Positions 8,661-17,549 of a stretch of 64,000 nt of DNA are shown in pieces (positions within the stretch are counted from its first letter, which is position 1; the number at the start of each line of letters is the position of its first letter). Under the pieces are notes generated by a model, which saw only the letters and a program-made list of their open reading frames with translations, did no database searches and was not told where the DNA came from. The stretch comes from Methylobacterium sp. 17Sr1-1 (GTDB lineage Bacteria > Pseudomonadota > Alphaproteobacteria > Rhizobiales > Beijerinckiaceae). The stretch lies in the NCBI RefSeq assembly GCF_003173775.1, contig NZ_CP029552.1, forward strand, positions 1,993,001 to 2,057,000, written 5' to 3'. A program made the translations under genes and the position numbers.

Positions 8661-10322
8661 TCACGGCTCCTCGAGCCGGCTCGCCCGCAGGGCGCCGCGC
8701 GTCTCCAGGATCGGGTAGGCGGCGCCGGCCACCAGATGGTCGTTGACCCGCTTCAGGTCGCGCACGAGGTCGGGATAGAGCGCCGTGGCCTCGGCCGGCC
8801 CCAAGCCGGGGCCGGCCTCGCGCAGGCGGCGGAAATGCGCCTCGGTCGCCCGTGCCTCGAGATCGCGAAACACCGCCTTCTCGTCGGCCAGCCGTCGGGC
8901 GGCGCGGGGATCCTCGGTCAGGAAGGCGGCGCCCGCCGCGCTGAGGTTCGCTGACAGCCGCGCCAGCAGCGCCTCCACCTCCGCCTTGCCGTCGGTCGAG
9001 AAGGCCAAGCCCCGCTTCAGGCGCTTGGCCGCATGGGTCATCACGTTGCGCGAGAGGATGTCGCCGGCATGCTCCAGGTGGGTGGTGAAGGCCAGCAGCC
9101 CCGCGACCCGGCGCTCGTCGTCCTCGCTCAAGGATTCGGGGTCGAGGCGGACGAGGTAGGCCTTGATGGCGGCGTTGAGCCGGTCGAGGGTGTCGTCCAT
9201 GCGGCGGATCTGCGCCACCCGCGTGCGGTCGCCGCCGGTCAGCGCCTCGCCGGCGCCGTTCATCATCTCGGCGAGCACGTCGGCCATCCGCAGGGCCTCG
9301 CGGCCGGCGGCCCCGAGCGCCACCGGCGGCGTCTCCAGGGCGGCCTCGTCGAGATGGATCGGCCGGCCGGGATCGTGGGCGTCGATCCGTTCCGGGACCA
9401 GCCGGCGCAGCAGGGCCGCGAAGGGATCGAGGAGCGGCAGGACAACGAGCGCGAGGGCGAGGTTGAAGGCGGTGTGGAAATCCGCCACCGCCCGCGACAG
9501 GTCGGGCTGCCAGGTCACGAGGAGCGGTCCGATCAGCCCGAGGCAGGGCAGGGCGACCGCGCAGCCCAGCGCCCGGGTGACGAGGTTGCCGAGCGCCACC
9601 CGGCGTCCGGCGGCCTCGCCATCGCGAGACCCTTCCAGCACCGGGTTGAGGGCCGAGCCGAGATTGGCCCCGAGCACGAGCGCCATCCCGGCCTCCAGCG
9701 GCAGCACCCCGGCCTGCGTGAACGACATCACCAGGAGCACGATGGCCACGCTCGAATGCGCCGCCCAGGTCAGCACCGCGCCGAGCATCAGGGCGATCAG
9801 CCGGTCGGTCGCGACGGCGCCGAGCAGCACCCGCAGGGCCGGCACGTCCTCGTAGGGGGTGATGACCTCGACGAGGCGCGCGAGCGCCATCAGCATCAGC
9901 CCGAGGCCGATCGCCGCCCGGCCGATGTCGCGGGTGCGCGGGTCGGCGCCGCGGCGAAACAGGATCACGCCGACCAGCACCAGGACCGGCGCCACCCGGG
10001 CGACGTCGAAGGACAGGACCTGCACGATGAGCGTGGTGCCGATATTGGCGCCGAGCATCACGGCGAGCGCCGGCACCACCGCCACCAGCCCGGCCCCGGC
10101 GAAGGAGGCGACCATCAGGCCGGTGGCGGTGCTGCTCTGGAGGAGCGCCGTGACGCCGAGCCCCGCCGCCAGCGCCTTCACCCTGTTGCCGAGCGCCACC
10201 CCGAGCAGGCGGCGCAGGTGCGGCCCGAGGGCGCGCTGCACCCCGGTCTGCACCATGTGGATGCCCCAGAGCAGCAGCGCGACCGCGCCGCAGAGGTCGA
10301 GCAGGGTGAGGGTGGTGTCCAT
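8661..10322 (-). CDS. Na/Pi cotransporter family protein with C-terminal PhoU-like domain
   Basis: This 553-residue membrane protein resembles NptA/YjbB. Two inverted Na/Pi-cotransporter repeats are visible, each with the QSS-type motif that binds phosphate and sodium: ALLQSSTATGLM in the first and AHSSVAIVLLVMSF in the second. After about residue 340 it becomes a soluble helical PhoU-like region (ALRMADVLAEMMNGAGEAL, LTTHLEHAGDILSRNV-type helices). It should move inorganic phosphate, as importer or exporter. ATG 10322 begins directly before the first hydrophobic helix (MDTTLTLLDLCGAVALLLWG). No phosphate-starvation genes are adjacent. Confidence 0.88.
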   Translation of the reverse strand: MDTTLTLLDLCGAVALLLWGIHMVQTGVQRALGPHLRRLLGVALGNRVKALAAGLGVTALLQSSTATGLMVASFAGAGLVAVVPALAVMLGANIGTTLIVQVLSFDVARVAPVLVLVGVILFRRGADPRTRDIGRAAIGLGLMLMALARLVEVITPYEDVPALRVLLGAVATDRLIALMLGAVLTWAAHSSVAIVLLVMSFTQAGVLPLEAGMALVLGANLGSALNPVLEGSRDGEAAGRRVALGNLVTRALGCAVALPCLGLIGPLLVTWQPDLSRAVADFHTAFNLALALVVLPLLDPFAALLRRLVPERIDAHDPGRPIHLDEAALETPPVALGAAGREALRMADVLAEMMNGAGEALTGGDRTRVAQIRRMDDTLDRLNAAIKAYLVRLDPESLSEDDERRVAGLLAFTTHLEHAGDILSRNVMTHAAKRLKRGLAFSTDGKAEVEALLARLSANLSAAGAAFLTEDPRAARRLADEKAVFRDLEARATEAHFRRLREAGPGLGPAEATALYPDLVRDLKRVNDHLVAGAAYPILETRGALRASRLEEP

Positions 10323-10421
10323 TCGCCTGGGATGGCCTCCGTCCGGTCCGGGGTGAGGATACAGATCCGGAGCATCCGGGTTCCGGCCCGCCATGCAAGT
10401 CTGCTGCCCACTCCGTAACGG

Positions 10422-11117
10422 TCAGGGCCTGGGGCAGGCGGGATCGGCCGGGCGGGCCGCACGCTGGAAGTCCAGGACCTCACGGGTATAGGTCTCGACC
10501 ACCTCCGAGAACGGCTGCCGCTCGCCCGTGAACAGCACCGCGCGGTGGCTGAACAGGTGCTCCGGCACGACGAGCGTGCCGCAGGCCGGGGCCGGGGGCG
10601 CCGCCTGGTCCCAGCCCTCGGGCAGGGGCTGCCAGTGCGGCTCGGCGCCGACGGTCTGGCGGGTGGTGCCGAGGGACGACACGGCTCGGCCGAACGGCGT
10701 GTCGGTGGTCTCCAGCACCCGGTTCATCTCCGGGCTCAGGCGGGCCGGCACGTACCAGTTGTCGGCCTCGGAGAGCACGTGGTCGCCGCAGGCGAGCCGC
10801 ACGCGGCGGTAGCGCAGGGGCTCGTCGGGCCCGACGGCGAGGCGCTTGCGGGTCTCCGGGCTGGCCGGCTTGTCGACGCCCCGATCGAGCCGGGCGACGA
10901 GGCGCGGCACCTCGGCCATGCGGTGGGCGGCGCACCAGCCCTCCAGCGTCGCGGTGGCGCTGCGGCTCGCGAGCAGGGCGGCGTTGAGGCTCTGCACCAC
11001 CGCCACGGCCTCGACGCGGGAGAGATAGGTGTCGGGCCAGTCCGGCCCCGCCGCCCGGGCGGGGAGGGCGGCCGCGAGGCCGGCGAGCAGCGGGACGAGT
11101 AGGCGAGCAGGCGACAT
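10422..11117 (-). CDS. Secreted chorismate-lyase-like (UbiC-fold) protein
   Basis: The protein has 231 residues with a clear signal peptide (MSPARLLVPLLAGLAAALPARA, cleavage after ARA). The core carries PLRYRRVRLACGDHVLSEADNWYVP and ETTDTPFGRAV. I recognise this pattern from proteins resembling chorismate lyase/UTRA folds (an R-x-V...L..CG strand, then a TPFGR/PLG-type loop). True UbiC is cytosolic and makes 4-hydroxybenzoate, so export argues for a different ligand or role. It stands alone between the Na/Pi transporter and the divergent DUF4337 gene. The fold assignment is moderate and the function unknown. Confidence 0.6.
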   Translation of the reverse strand: MSPARLLVPLLAGLAAALPARAAGPDWPDTYLSRVEAVAVVQSLNAALLASRSATATLEGWCAAHRMAEVPRLVARLDRGVDKPASPETRKRLAVGPDEPLRYRRVRLACGDHVLSEADNWYVPARLSPEMNRVLETTDTPFGRAVSSLGTTRQTVGAEPHWQPLPEGWDQAAPPAPACGTLVVPEHLFSHRAVLFTGERQPFSEVVETYTREVLDFQRAARPADPACPRP

Positions 11118-11348
11118 GAGGGGCGTCTCTCCGGGCCGGCCCGCGGACGGGGCCGTCGCGAGAGGCCTGCCCGGTCCGGCCTCGCGCCGCAAGCGGGGGC
11201 TGGCGCGGCCCCGCGGCCCGGCTATGAAGGCGCGGGCACCGCCGATTCGCCGTGCCACGCGCGGCGCGGCTGGTCTTCGTCCTGTCGCAGGGTTACGCCA
11301 GACCGGGCGCGCGGCGCGCCGGTCATGGCCGGTTGAGGGGAGACGACG

Positions 11349-11900
11349 ATGTCGGGTGGTCACGGGGCGGTCGACGCCTCCAACAAGAAGGTCGCGCTGC
11401 TGATCTCGGTGCTGGCGCTCTTCCTCGCCCTCGGCGAGACCCTGGCGAAGAGCGCCCAGACCGACGCGCTCGGCGCCAACGTCGAATCCGCCAACCAATG
11501 GGCCTATTTCCAGGCGCGCACGATCCGCGCCACGGTGCTGAAGACCGCGAGCGAGCAGGCCGCCCTCGATCCCGGCGCGTCGCCGGACGCGGTGAAGAAG
11601 CAGACCGAGGAATGGGCCAAGACCATGGCGCGCTGGGAATCCGACCCGGCCTCCGGCGACGGCCGCAAGGAACTCGCCGCCAAGGCCAAGGCGGCCGAGA
11701 CCAAGCGCGACCTGTCGCTCGCCCGCTACCACCATTACGAGCTCGGATCGGCCGCCTTCCAGATCGGCATCGTGCTCGCCTCGGCCCAGGTCATCACCGG
11801 GATCGCCGCGCTCGCCTTCGCGGGCGGAGCGCTGGGGATCGCCGGGATCGCCATGCTGGCGGTCGGGCTGTTCGCGCCGCACGCATTCCACCTGGTGTGA
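11349..11900 (+). CDS. DUF4337-family membrane protein
   Basis: This 183-residue protein has one N-terminal transmembrane helix (VALLISVLALFLALGETLA), a charged helical middle (WAYFQARTIRATVLKTASEQAAL) and two C-terminal membrane helices (FQIGIVLASAQVITGIAALAF, GIAGIAMLAVGLFAPHAF). This layout and the NQWAYFQARTIR motif fit the DUF4337 family, whose function is unknown. The ATG follows GAGGGGAGACGACG. The next gene on this strand is over 400 bases away, so it is probably monocistronic. Confidence 0.82.
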   Translation: MSGGHGAVDASNKKVALLISVLALFLALGETLAKSAQTDALGANVESANQWAYFQARTIRATVLKTASEQAALDPGASPDAVKKQTEEWAKTMARWESDPASGDGRKELAAKAKAAETKRDLSLARYHHYELGSAAFQIGIVLASAQVITGIAALAFAGGALGIAGIAMLAVGLFAPHAFHLV

Positions 11901-12289
11901 GGGTCGGTCGCGGCCGCCCTCGCCCGTATCGTCTCGATTCGTCCAGGATCCTCTGCGTCACACCGGGCCCGCGCGAGCGGCGCCCGGCGCGACCCTCGAG
12001 ATCAGAAGCCGCACCGGATGAGGATCGCGGCGCAACGCTTTCGCCCCGATCCTGAACACTCAGCACGTGCGGATTCCGGGTTCCGCTCCGCGGCCATCTG
12101 ACGTCGTCGAAGGTGGACCGGTGCCGCGCGACATCCGAGCGGCTCTTCTTGCAGGGCGCGGGGGCGTGATGTCCCAAGCCACGTCTCGTCACAATTTCTG
12201 GATGTATTGCGGCATGGACACTTCGCCTTGTCGATTTTGCGTCTTTGTGTCGCAGAAACCAATGCTTGCCAGCCGGATACTCCCGACCG
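11901..12289. other. Intergenic region without a supported gene
   Basis: Nothing coding is supported over these 389 bases. At 12071-12102 lies a half-copy of the family-A repeat (GATTCCGGGTTCCGCTCCGC). The end of the stretch carries TTGCCA (from 12268) 17 bases upstream of a GCTAAC, a possible -35/-10 pair for the TetR gene, with the operator overlapping the -10. Confidence 0.5.
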
Positions 12290-12315
12290 CTAACTGAACT
12301 CGTCAGTTCAGTTAG
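12290..12315. promoter_or_regulatory. Perfect 26-bp palindromic operator before the TetR-RND operon
   Basis: CTAACTGAACT-CGTC-AGTTCAGTTAG has two perfect 11-base arms and ends six bases before the TetR ATG. TetR repressors bind palindromes of this size. Position over the probable -10 and start site fits autorepression of the regulator-efflux operon. Confidence 0.8.
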
Positions 12316-12321
12316 GCCTTC

Positions 12322-13008
12322 ATGAGCGACGCCGCCCGCCACGCCGATCGCCCGCATCTCGCACGTCTCCCCGCCGAGCGCCCGTTCGACCCCAAGTCGC
12401 TCGACCTCAAGTCGCTCGATCCCAAGCGCCGTCGCCGAATCCTCGAGGCCGGGATGGGCCTGTTCTCGGGTCTCCCCTACGCCGCCGTGCACATGGATGC
12501 GGTCGCCGCCGCGGCCGGCGTCGCCAAGCCGACGCTCTACCGCTACTTCCCCACCAAGGAAGCCCTGTTCATCGCCGGCCTCGCCTGGACGCTCGCCGAA
12601 TTGCGCGACGCGATCGGGGCGATCCCGGCGGTCGACGCGCCCGCGCGCCTGCGCGAAGCGGTCGGGCTGGTGCTGGAGCGGATCGGTGCCCTCTCGCCGG
12701 CACTGACCGCGATCGAGGGACGCGGCGCCGAGTTCGGCGAGCGCAGCCGGCGAGTCCTGCGCGAGGGCTTCGACGGCTTGCGGGGAGCGCTGGCCGACCT
12801 GCTGCGCGCCGGCGTCGCGGCGGGCGAGCTGCACGTGCCCGACATCGACCTCGCGGTCATGATGATCCTCGGCGGCATCCGCATGGCGGTGCACGGCACC
12901 GGGCGGCGTCCGCCCGCCTCGGCCGCGGTCGCCGATTTCTTCCTCGACGGCCTCGGCGCCAGGCCCGTGCCTCACACGTCCGCGCCACCCATGGGAGCCC
13001 CACGATGA
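12322..13008 (+). CDS. TetR-family repressor of the RND efflux operon
   Basis: This 228-residue regulator has its helix-turn-helix at about residues 50-80 (MDAVAAAAGVAKPTLYRYFPTKEALF), the classic TetR recognition helix. The remaining helices would form the drug-sensing and dimer domain. The first 35 residues are an atypical extension with a repeated DPKSLDLKSLDPK stretch. A perfect 26-base palindrome precedes the gene. Its stop overlaps the start of the membrane-fusion gene by four bases (ATGA), so it is the first gene of the operon it presumably represses. The inducer is unknown. Confidence 0.92.
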   Translation: MSDAARHADRPHLARLPAERPFDPKSLDLKSLDPKRRRRILEAGMGLFSGLPYAAVHMDAVAAAAGVAKPTLYRYFPTKEALFIAGLAWTLAELRDAIGAIPAVDAPARLREAVGLVLERIGALSPALTAIEGRGAEFGERSRRVLREGFDGLRGALADLLRAGVAAGELHVPDIDLAVMMILGGIRMAVHGTGRRPPASAAVADFFLDGLGARPVPHTSAPPMGAPR

Positions 13009-14270
13009 TCCGCCTCCTCCTCGTCCTCCTGGTCGCCCTCGCGGCCGGGGCGGGATGGCTCGTGCAGCGCCACGGCGGCGACACCCGCGCGGCCTGGAGC
13101 ACGGCCCGGGGAGCGCTGCCGGCCGACCTCGCCCGGCACCTGCCGGAGCACCTGCCGGTCGCCTACGCGCCGCCCGCGCCCGTAGCCCCGGTCAACCCCG
13201 CCGCGCGCCCGGTCGTGACCACGGTGGCGGCCGGCGTCACCGACCTCGCGCTCACCCGCTCGGCGGTGGGCTGGGTCGAGCCGATGGCGAGCGTGATCGT
13301 GCGCCCGCGCATCGACGGGGTCATCACCGAGCAGCTCGCCCGCGACGGCCAGGTGGTGAAGGCGGGCGACGTGCTCTACCGCCTCGACGACCGCGAGATC
13401 CGGGCCCAGCTCGCCCGCGACGAGGCGGCGCTCGCCCGCGACCAGGCGACCCAGGTCCGCACCCAGAACGACGTCCGCCGCGTCGGCGAGCTCCTGTCCC
13501 GCTCCTCCGCCTCTCAGGCCCAGTTCGACGTCGCCACCGCCGAGGCCAAGGTCGCGTCGGCGAACGTCGCGGCCTCGCAGGCCGCGATCGAGGCCGACAA
13601 GGTCCGGCTCGACTACACCACCGTGCGGGCACCGATCTCGGGCCGCCTCGGCAAGGTGCTGGTCACCACCGGCAACCTCGTCAAGGGCAACGAATCCGCC
13701 GGCACCGGCCTCGTCACCATCACGCAGATGCGGCCCCTGCGCGCCACCTTCTCTCTCCCCGAGCGCGACCTCGACGGCTTGCGCGCCGCGCTCGCCCGCC
13801 CCGGCACCGCGCCGGTCAGGGTCTATCCCAGCGGCGGCGAGGCGGTGCTGGCGACCGGCCGCCTCTCCTTCGTCGATTCGAGCGTCGACCAGGCGTCCGG
13901 CACCGTCACCGCCTGGGCCTTGTTCCCGAACGAGGACGACCGGCTCTGGCCCGGCCAGTACGTCCGGATCGAGGTCGATCTCGGCTCGCGCCCGGGGACC
14001 GTGACGGTGCCGCAGGCCGCGGTGCAGCCGGGGCAGGAGGGCAGCTTCGTCTGGGTCGTGAAGCCCGACCGCACGGTGGAGCGCCGCGCGATCGAGGTGC
14101 TGGCCTCCCGCGACGGCCGCACCGCCCTGGGTCAGGGCCTGACGGCCGGCGAGCGGGTGGTGGTCGAGGGCCAGTTCCGGGTCCGACCGGGCCTGACCGT
14201 CAGCGAGCGCCCGCAGGACGCGACCGAGGCGCAGGCGGCCAAGCCCGGCGCCGCCACCCGGATCGAGTGA
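13005..14270 (+). CDS. RND efflux periplasmic adaptor (membrane fusion protein)
   Basis: The 421-residue HlyD/AcrA-type adaptor links the inner-membrane pump to an outer-membrane channel. A single N-terminal membrane helix is followed by the lipoyl half-motif (VIVRPRIDGVITEQLARDGQVVKAGDVLYRLD). Next come an alpha-hairpin (about 125-185, RDEAALARDQATQVRTQNDVRRV), the second lipoyl half (YTTVRAPISGRLGKVLVTTGNLVKG) and beta-barrel and membrane-proximal domains. It is coupled to the TetR gene upstream, and the pump gene starts four bases downstream. No outer-membrane factor gene is nearby, so it probably uses a TolC-like protein encoded elsewhere. Confidence 0.94.
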   Translation: MIRLLLVLLVALAAGAGWLVQRHGGDTRAAWSTARGALPADLARHLPEHLPVAYAPPAPVAPVNPAARPVVTTVAAGVTDLALTRSAVGWVEPMASVIVRPRIDGVITEQLARDGQVVKAGDVLYRLDDREIRAQLARDEAALARDQATQVRTQNDVRRVGELLSRSSASQAQFDVATAEAKVASANVAASQAAIEADKVRLDYTTVRAPISGRLGKVLVTTGNLVKGNESAGTGLVTITQMRPLRATFSLPERDLDGLRAALARPGTAPVRVYPSGGEAVLATGRLSFVDSSVDQASGTVTAWALFPNEDDRLWPGQYVRIEVDLGSRPGTVTVPQAAVQPGQEGSFVWVVKPDRTVERRAIEVLASRDGRTALGQGLTAGERVVVEGQFRVRPGLTVSERPQDATEAQAAKPGAATRIE

Positions 14271-14274
14271 CCCC

Positions 14275-17200
14275 ATGAACCTCTCGGCCCCGTTCATCCG
14301 CCGGCCCGTCGCCACGATCCTGCTCTCGATCGCGCTGACGCTGTCGGGGCTGTTCGCCTACCGCTTCCTGCCGGTGGCGGCGCTGCCGACCGTGGATTTC
14401 CCGACCATCTCGGTCACCGCGCAGCTCCCCGGCGCCTCGCCGGAATCGATGGCCGCCTCCGTGGCGACGCCGTTGATCAAGGAATTCTCGACGATCCCGT
14501 CGATCGCCACGATCTCGGCGACGAACTACCAGGGCTTCACCTCGATCACCGTCGAGTTCGAGCTGTCGCGCAACATCGACCAGGCCGCCGCCGACGTGCA
14601 GGCGGCGATCACCCGCACCCTGCGCCGGCTGCCGATCGAGCTCACCATCCCGCCGAGCTTCCGCAAGCTCAACCCCGCCGACGCGCCGGTGATCCTGCTC
14701 GCCTTGTCGAGCGAGACGACGCCGCTGCCGACGCTCGACGCCTTCGCCCAGACGGTGATCTCGCCCTCGCTCTCCACCATCACGGGCGTCGGGCAGGTGC
14801 TGGTCTTCGGCAGCCAGAAATTCGCCGTCCGGGTCCAGCTCGATCCCAACGTGCTGGCCGCCCGCGGCATCGGCGTCGACGAGGTCCAGGCGGCGATCCA
14901 GAACGCCAACACCTCGACGCCGGTCGGCGTGGTCGAGGGCAGGGGCCAGAACCTCACCATCCAGACCAACACCCAGCTGATGAACGCCGACGCGTTCCGC
15001 GACGTGATCGTGGCGGTCCGCAACGGCCGGCCGGTGCGCCTCGGCGAGGTTGCCCGGGTCATCGACTCGGTCGAGAACAACCGCATCGCCTCGTGGAAGG
15101 ACGGCACCCGCGGCCTGGTGCTCGCCGTCCAGCGGCAGCCCGACGCCAACACCGTCGACGTGGTCGACCGGGTGCGCGCCATGCTGCCGAAGTTCCAGGA
15201 GCAGCTGGGCGGCAGCGGCACCATCGACGTCGTCAACGACCGCTCGGCCTCGATCCGCGAGGCGGTGCACGACGTGCAGTTCACGCTCGTGCTGACCATC
15301 GTCCTCGTCGTCGCGGTGATCTACCTGTTCCTCGGGCGGCTCGCCGCGACGCTGATCCCGTCGGTGGCGGTGCCGATCTCGATCATCGCGACCTTCGGGG
15401 CGATGTACCTGCTCGGTTACTCGATCGACAACATCTCGCTGCTCGGCCTCACGCTCGCGGTCGGGCTCGTCGTCGACGACGCGATCGTGATGCTGGAAAA
15501 CATCGTCCGGCACGTCGAGGAGGGGATGAAGCCGTTCGAGGCGGCGCTGAAGGGCGCTGGCGAGATCGGCTTCACCATCCTGTCGATCACCATCTCGCTC
15601 ATCGCGGTGTTCATCCCCGTCCTGCTGATGGGCGGGGTCGTCGGGCGCATCTTCAACGAGTTCGCGATCGTGGTGACGATCGCCATCGTCGCCTCGGCGG
15701 TGATCTCGATCACGCTGACCCCGATGCTCGCGGCCCGCCTGCCGGCCGACGCCGCCGGGCATGGGCAGAAGAAGAACCTGTTCGAGCGCGGCTTCGCCCG
15801 GATGCAAGGCGCTTACGAGCGCGGGGTCGATCTCTGCCTGCGCTGGCCCTTCGCCGTGCTGATGGTGTTCTTCGCGAGCGTCGCGCTCACCGCCTGGATG
15901 TTCGTGGTGATCCCGAAGGGGTTCTTCCCCTCAGAAGATATCGGCCAGCTCCAGATCGCCACGGAAGCCGGGCAGGACGTGTCCTTCGACGCGATGAGCG
16001 CGCTCCAGCACGAGGCCGAGGTGATCCTCGCCCGCCACCCGGCGGTGGCCCACGTGGTGAGCCGGGCCGGCTCGAACGGCTTCTCCGGCACCCTCAACCA
16101 GGGCTCGTTCTTCGTCGAGCTGAAGGACCGCGACCAGCGCCCGCCGCTCTCCCGCACCCTCACGGAACTGCGCCAGCAGCTCGCCGCGGTGCCGGGCCTG
16201 ACCTCGTTCATCACGCCGGTGCAGAACCTGCGCCTCGGCGGGCGCCAGTCGAAGAGCCAGTACCAGTACGTGGTGCAGGGCCTGAACCGCCCCGATCTCG
16301 AGCGCTGGTCCGAGCGGCTGACCGAGGCCCTGGCGAAGGACCGCGCCACCTTCGCGGGCGTCACCAGCGACCTCCAGAACGCCGCGCTCCAGGCCAAGGT
16401 AACGGTCGATACCGACAAGGCGCAGGCGCTGGGCATCACCTCCGACCAGATCCGCCAGACCCTCTATACCGGCTTCGGCACCCGGCAGGTCTCGACCATC
16501 TACGGCACCGCCGACAGCTACCAGGTCATCACCGAGTTCGACCCGCGCCTGAACTGGACCGCCGACCGGCTCGACGAGATCCGCCTGCGCGCGAGCAACG
16601 GCAGGCTGGTGCCGCTCTCGGCGGTGGCGAGCGTCACCCGGGTGCCGGGCCCGCTCTCGATCAACCAGCTCGGCCTCCTGCCGGCGGTGACGATCTCGTT
16701 CGACCTCGCTCCCGGCGTGGCGCTCGGCCAGGCAGTCAACCGCATCGCCGCGATCAAGGACACTCTTGGGGTGCCGGGCACCATCACGACGACCTTCGCC
16801 GGCACCGCCCAGGTATTCCAGGACGCGCTGGCGAACCAGGGGCTGCTCCTGGCGGCGGCCGTCATCACCATCTACCTCGTGCTCGGCATCCTCTACGAGA
16901 GCTTCATCCACCCCCTCACCATCCTCACCGGCCTGCCGGCGGCGGCGATCGGGGCGCTGGGCGCGCTCCAGCTCTACGGGATGGACCTCTCGGTGATCGC
17001 GATCATCGGCGTCCTGATGCTGATCGGCATCGTGAAGAAGAACGCCATCATGATGATCGACGTCGCCCTGGTGCTCCAGCGCGAGCAGAACTGGGCCCCG
17101 GCGGCGGCGATCCGCGAGGCCTGCGCCTTACGCTTCCGCCCGATCATGATGACGACGGCGGCAGCCGTGATGGGCACCCTGCCGATCGCCATCGGCCACG

Positions 17201-17415
17201 GGGCGAGCGCCGAATTGCGCCAGCCCCTCGGCGTCGCGGTGGTGGGCGGGCTGCTGGTGTCGCAGCTCCTCACCCTGTTCATCACGCCGGTGCTCTACCT
17301 CTACATGGACCGCCTCGGGACCGGGGCGACCCGCCTCGTCCTGTCGCTGCGCCGCGGGCGCCTGCCGGCGACCCGGCCGGAGGGGGAGGCGGGCCGGCAC
17401 CAGCCGGCGGAGTAA
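14275..17415 (+). CDS. RND multidrug efflux transporter (HAE1/MdtB-MdtC-like)
   Basis: The 1046-residue inner-membrane proton/drug antiporter has the usual RND length and two-fold repeat, each half with one plus five helices and a large periplasmic loop. The N-terminus FIRRPVATILLSIALTLSGLF is characteristic. The helix-4 acidic pair that carries protons is in GLVVDDAIVMLENI. Helix 10-11 sequence GIVKKNAIMMIDVAL and the FRPIMMTTAAAVMGTLPIA motif match the MdtB/MdtC and other HAE1 pumps. It is last in the tetR-MFP-RND operon. Likely substrates are hydrophobic toxic compounds, but which ones cannot be read from sequence. Confidence 0.94.
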   Translation: MNLSAPFIRRPVATILLSIALTLSGLFAYRFLPVAALPTVDFPTISVTAQLPGASPESMAASVATPLIKEFSTIPSIATISATNYQGFTSITVEFELSRNIDQAAADVQAAITRTLRRLPIELTIPPSFRKLNPADAPVILLALSSETTPLPTLDAFAQTVISPSLSTITGVGQVLVFGSQKFAVRVQLDPNVLAARGIGVDEVQAAIQNANTSTPVGVVEGRGQNLTIQTNTQLMNADAFRDVIVAVRNGRPVRLGEVARVIDSVENNRIASWKDGTRGLVLAVQRQPDANTVDVVDRVRAMLPKFQEQLGGSGTIDVVNDRSASIREAVHDVQFTLVLTIVLVVAVIYLFLGRLAATLIPSVAVPISIIATFGAMYLLGYSIDNISLLGLTLAVGLVVDDAIVMLENIVRHVEEGMKPFEAALKGAGEIGFTILSITISLIAVFIPVLLMGGVVGRIFNEFAIVVTIAIVASAVISITLTPMLAARLPADAAGHGQKKNLFERGFARMQGAYERGVDLCLRWPFAVLMVFFASVALTAWMFVVIPKGFFPSEDIGQLQIATEAGQDVSFDAMSALQHEAEVILARHPAVAHVVSRAGSNGFSGTLNQGSFFVELKDRDQRPPLSRTLTELRQQLAAVPGLTSFITPVQNLRLGGRQSKSQYQYVVQGLNRPDLERWSERLTEALAKDRATFAGVTSDLQNAALQAKVTVDTDKAQALGITSDQIRQTLYTGFGTRQVSTIYGTADSYQVITEFDPRLNWTADRLDEIRLRASNGRLVPLSAVASVTRVPGPLSINQLGLLPAVTISFDLAPGVALGQAVNRIAAIKDTLGVPGTITTTFAGTAQVFQDALANQGLLLAAAVITIYLVLGILYESFIHPLTILTGLPAAAIGALGALQLYGMDLSVIAIIGVLMLIGIVKKNAIMMIDVALVLQREQNWAPAAAIREACALRFRPIMMTTAAAVMGTLPIAIGHGASAELRQPLGVAVVGGLLVSQLLTLFITPVLYLYMDRLGTGATRLVLSLRRGRLPATRPEGEAGRHQPAE

Positions 17416-17549
17416 GGAGAGGCGCCGGTCCAGTCGCGCGCGCAGATCTGGGCCGCGCTGACCGAGCGGAACCCGCCGGTGAGCGGAGCATTGTCGGGCG
17501 CCACGCGGGGCCGTGAGAGCTTGTCCCCGCCCAGAGGTGGAGACCGCCC

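Noticed and set aside
12002..12297. Short open frames on both strands before the TetR gene
   Set aside because: No ribosome-binding site or conserved pattern, and one overlaps the operator.
15093..17516. An 807-codon second frame over the RND pump
   Set aside because: Arg/Pro/Ala-rich with no motif, and overlapped by a complete RND transporter.
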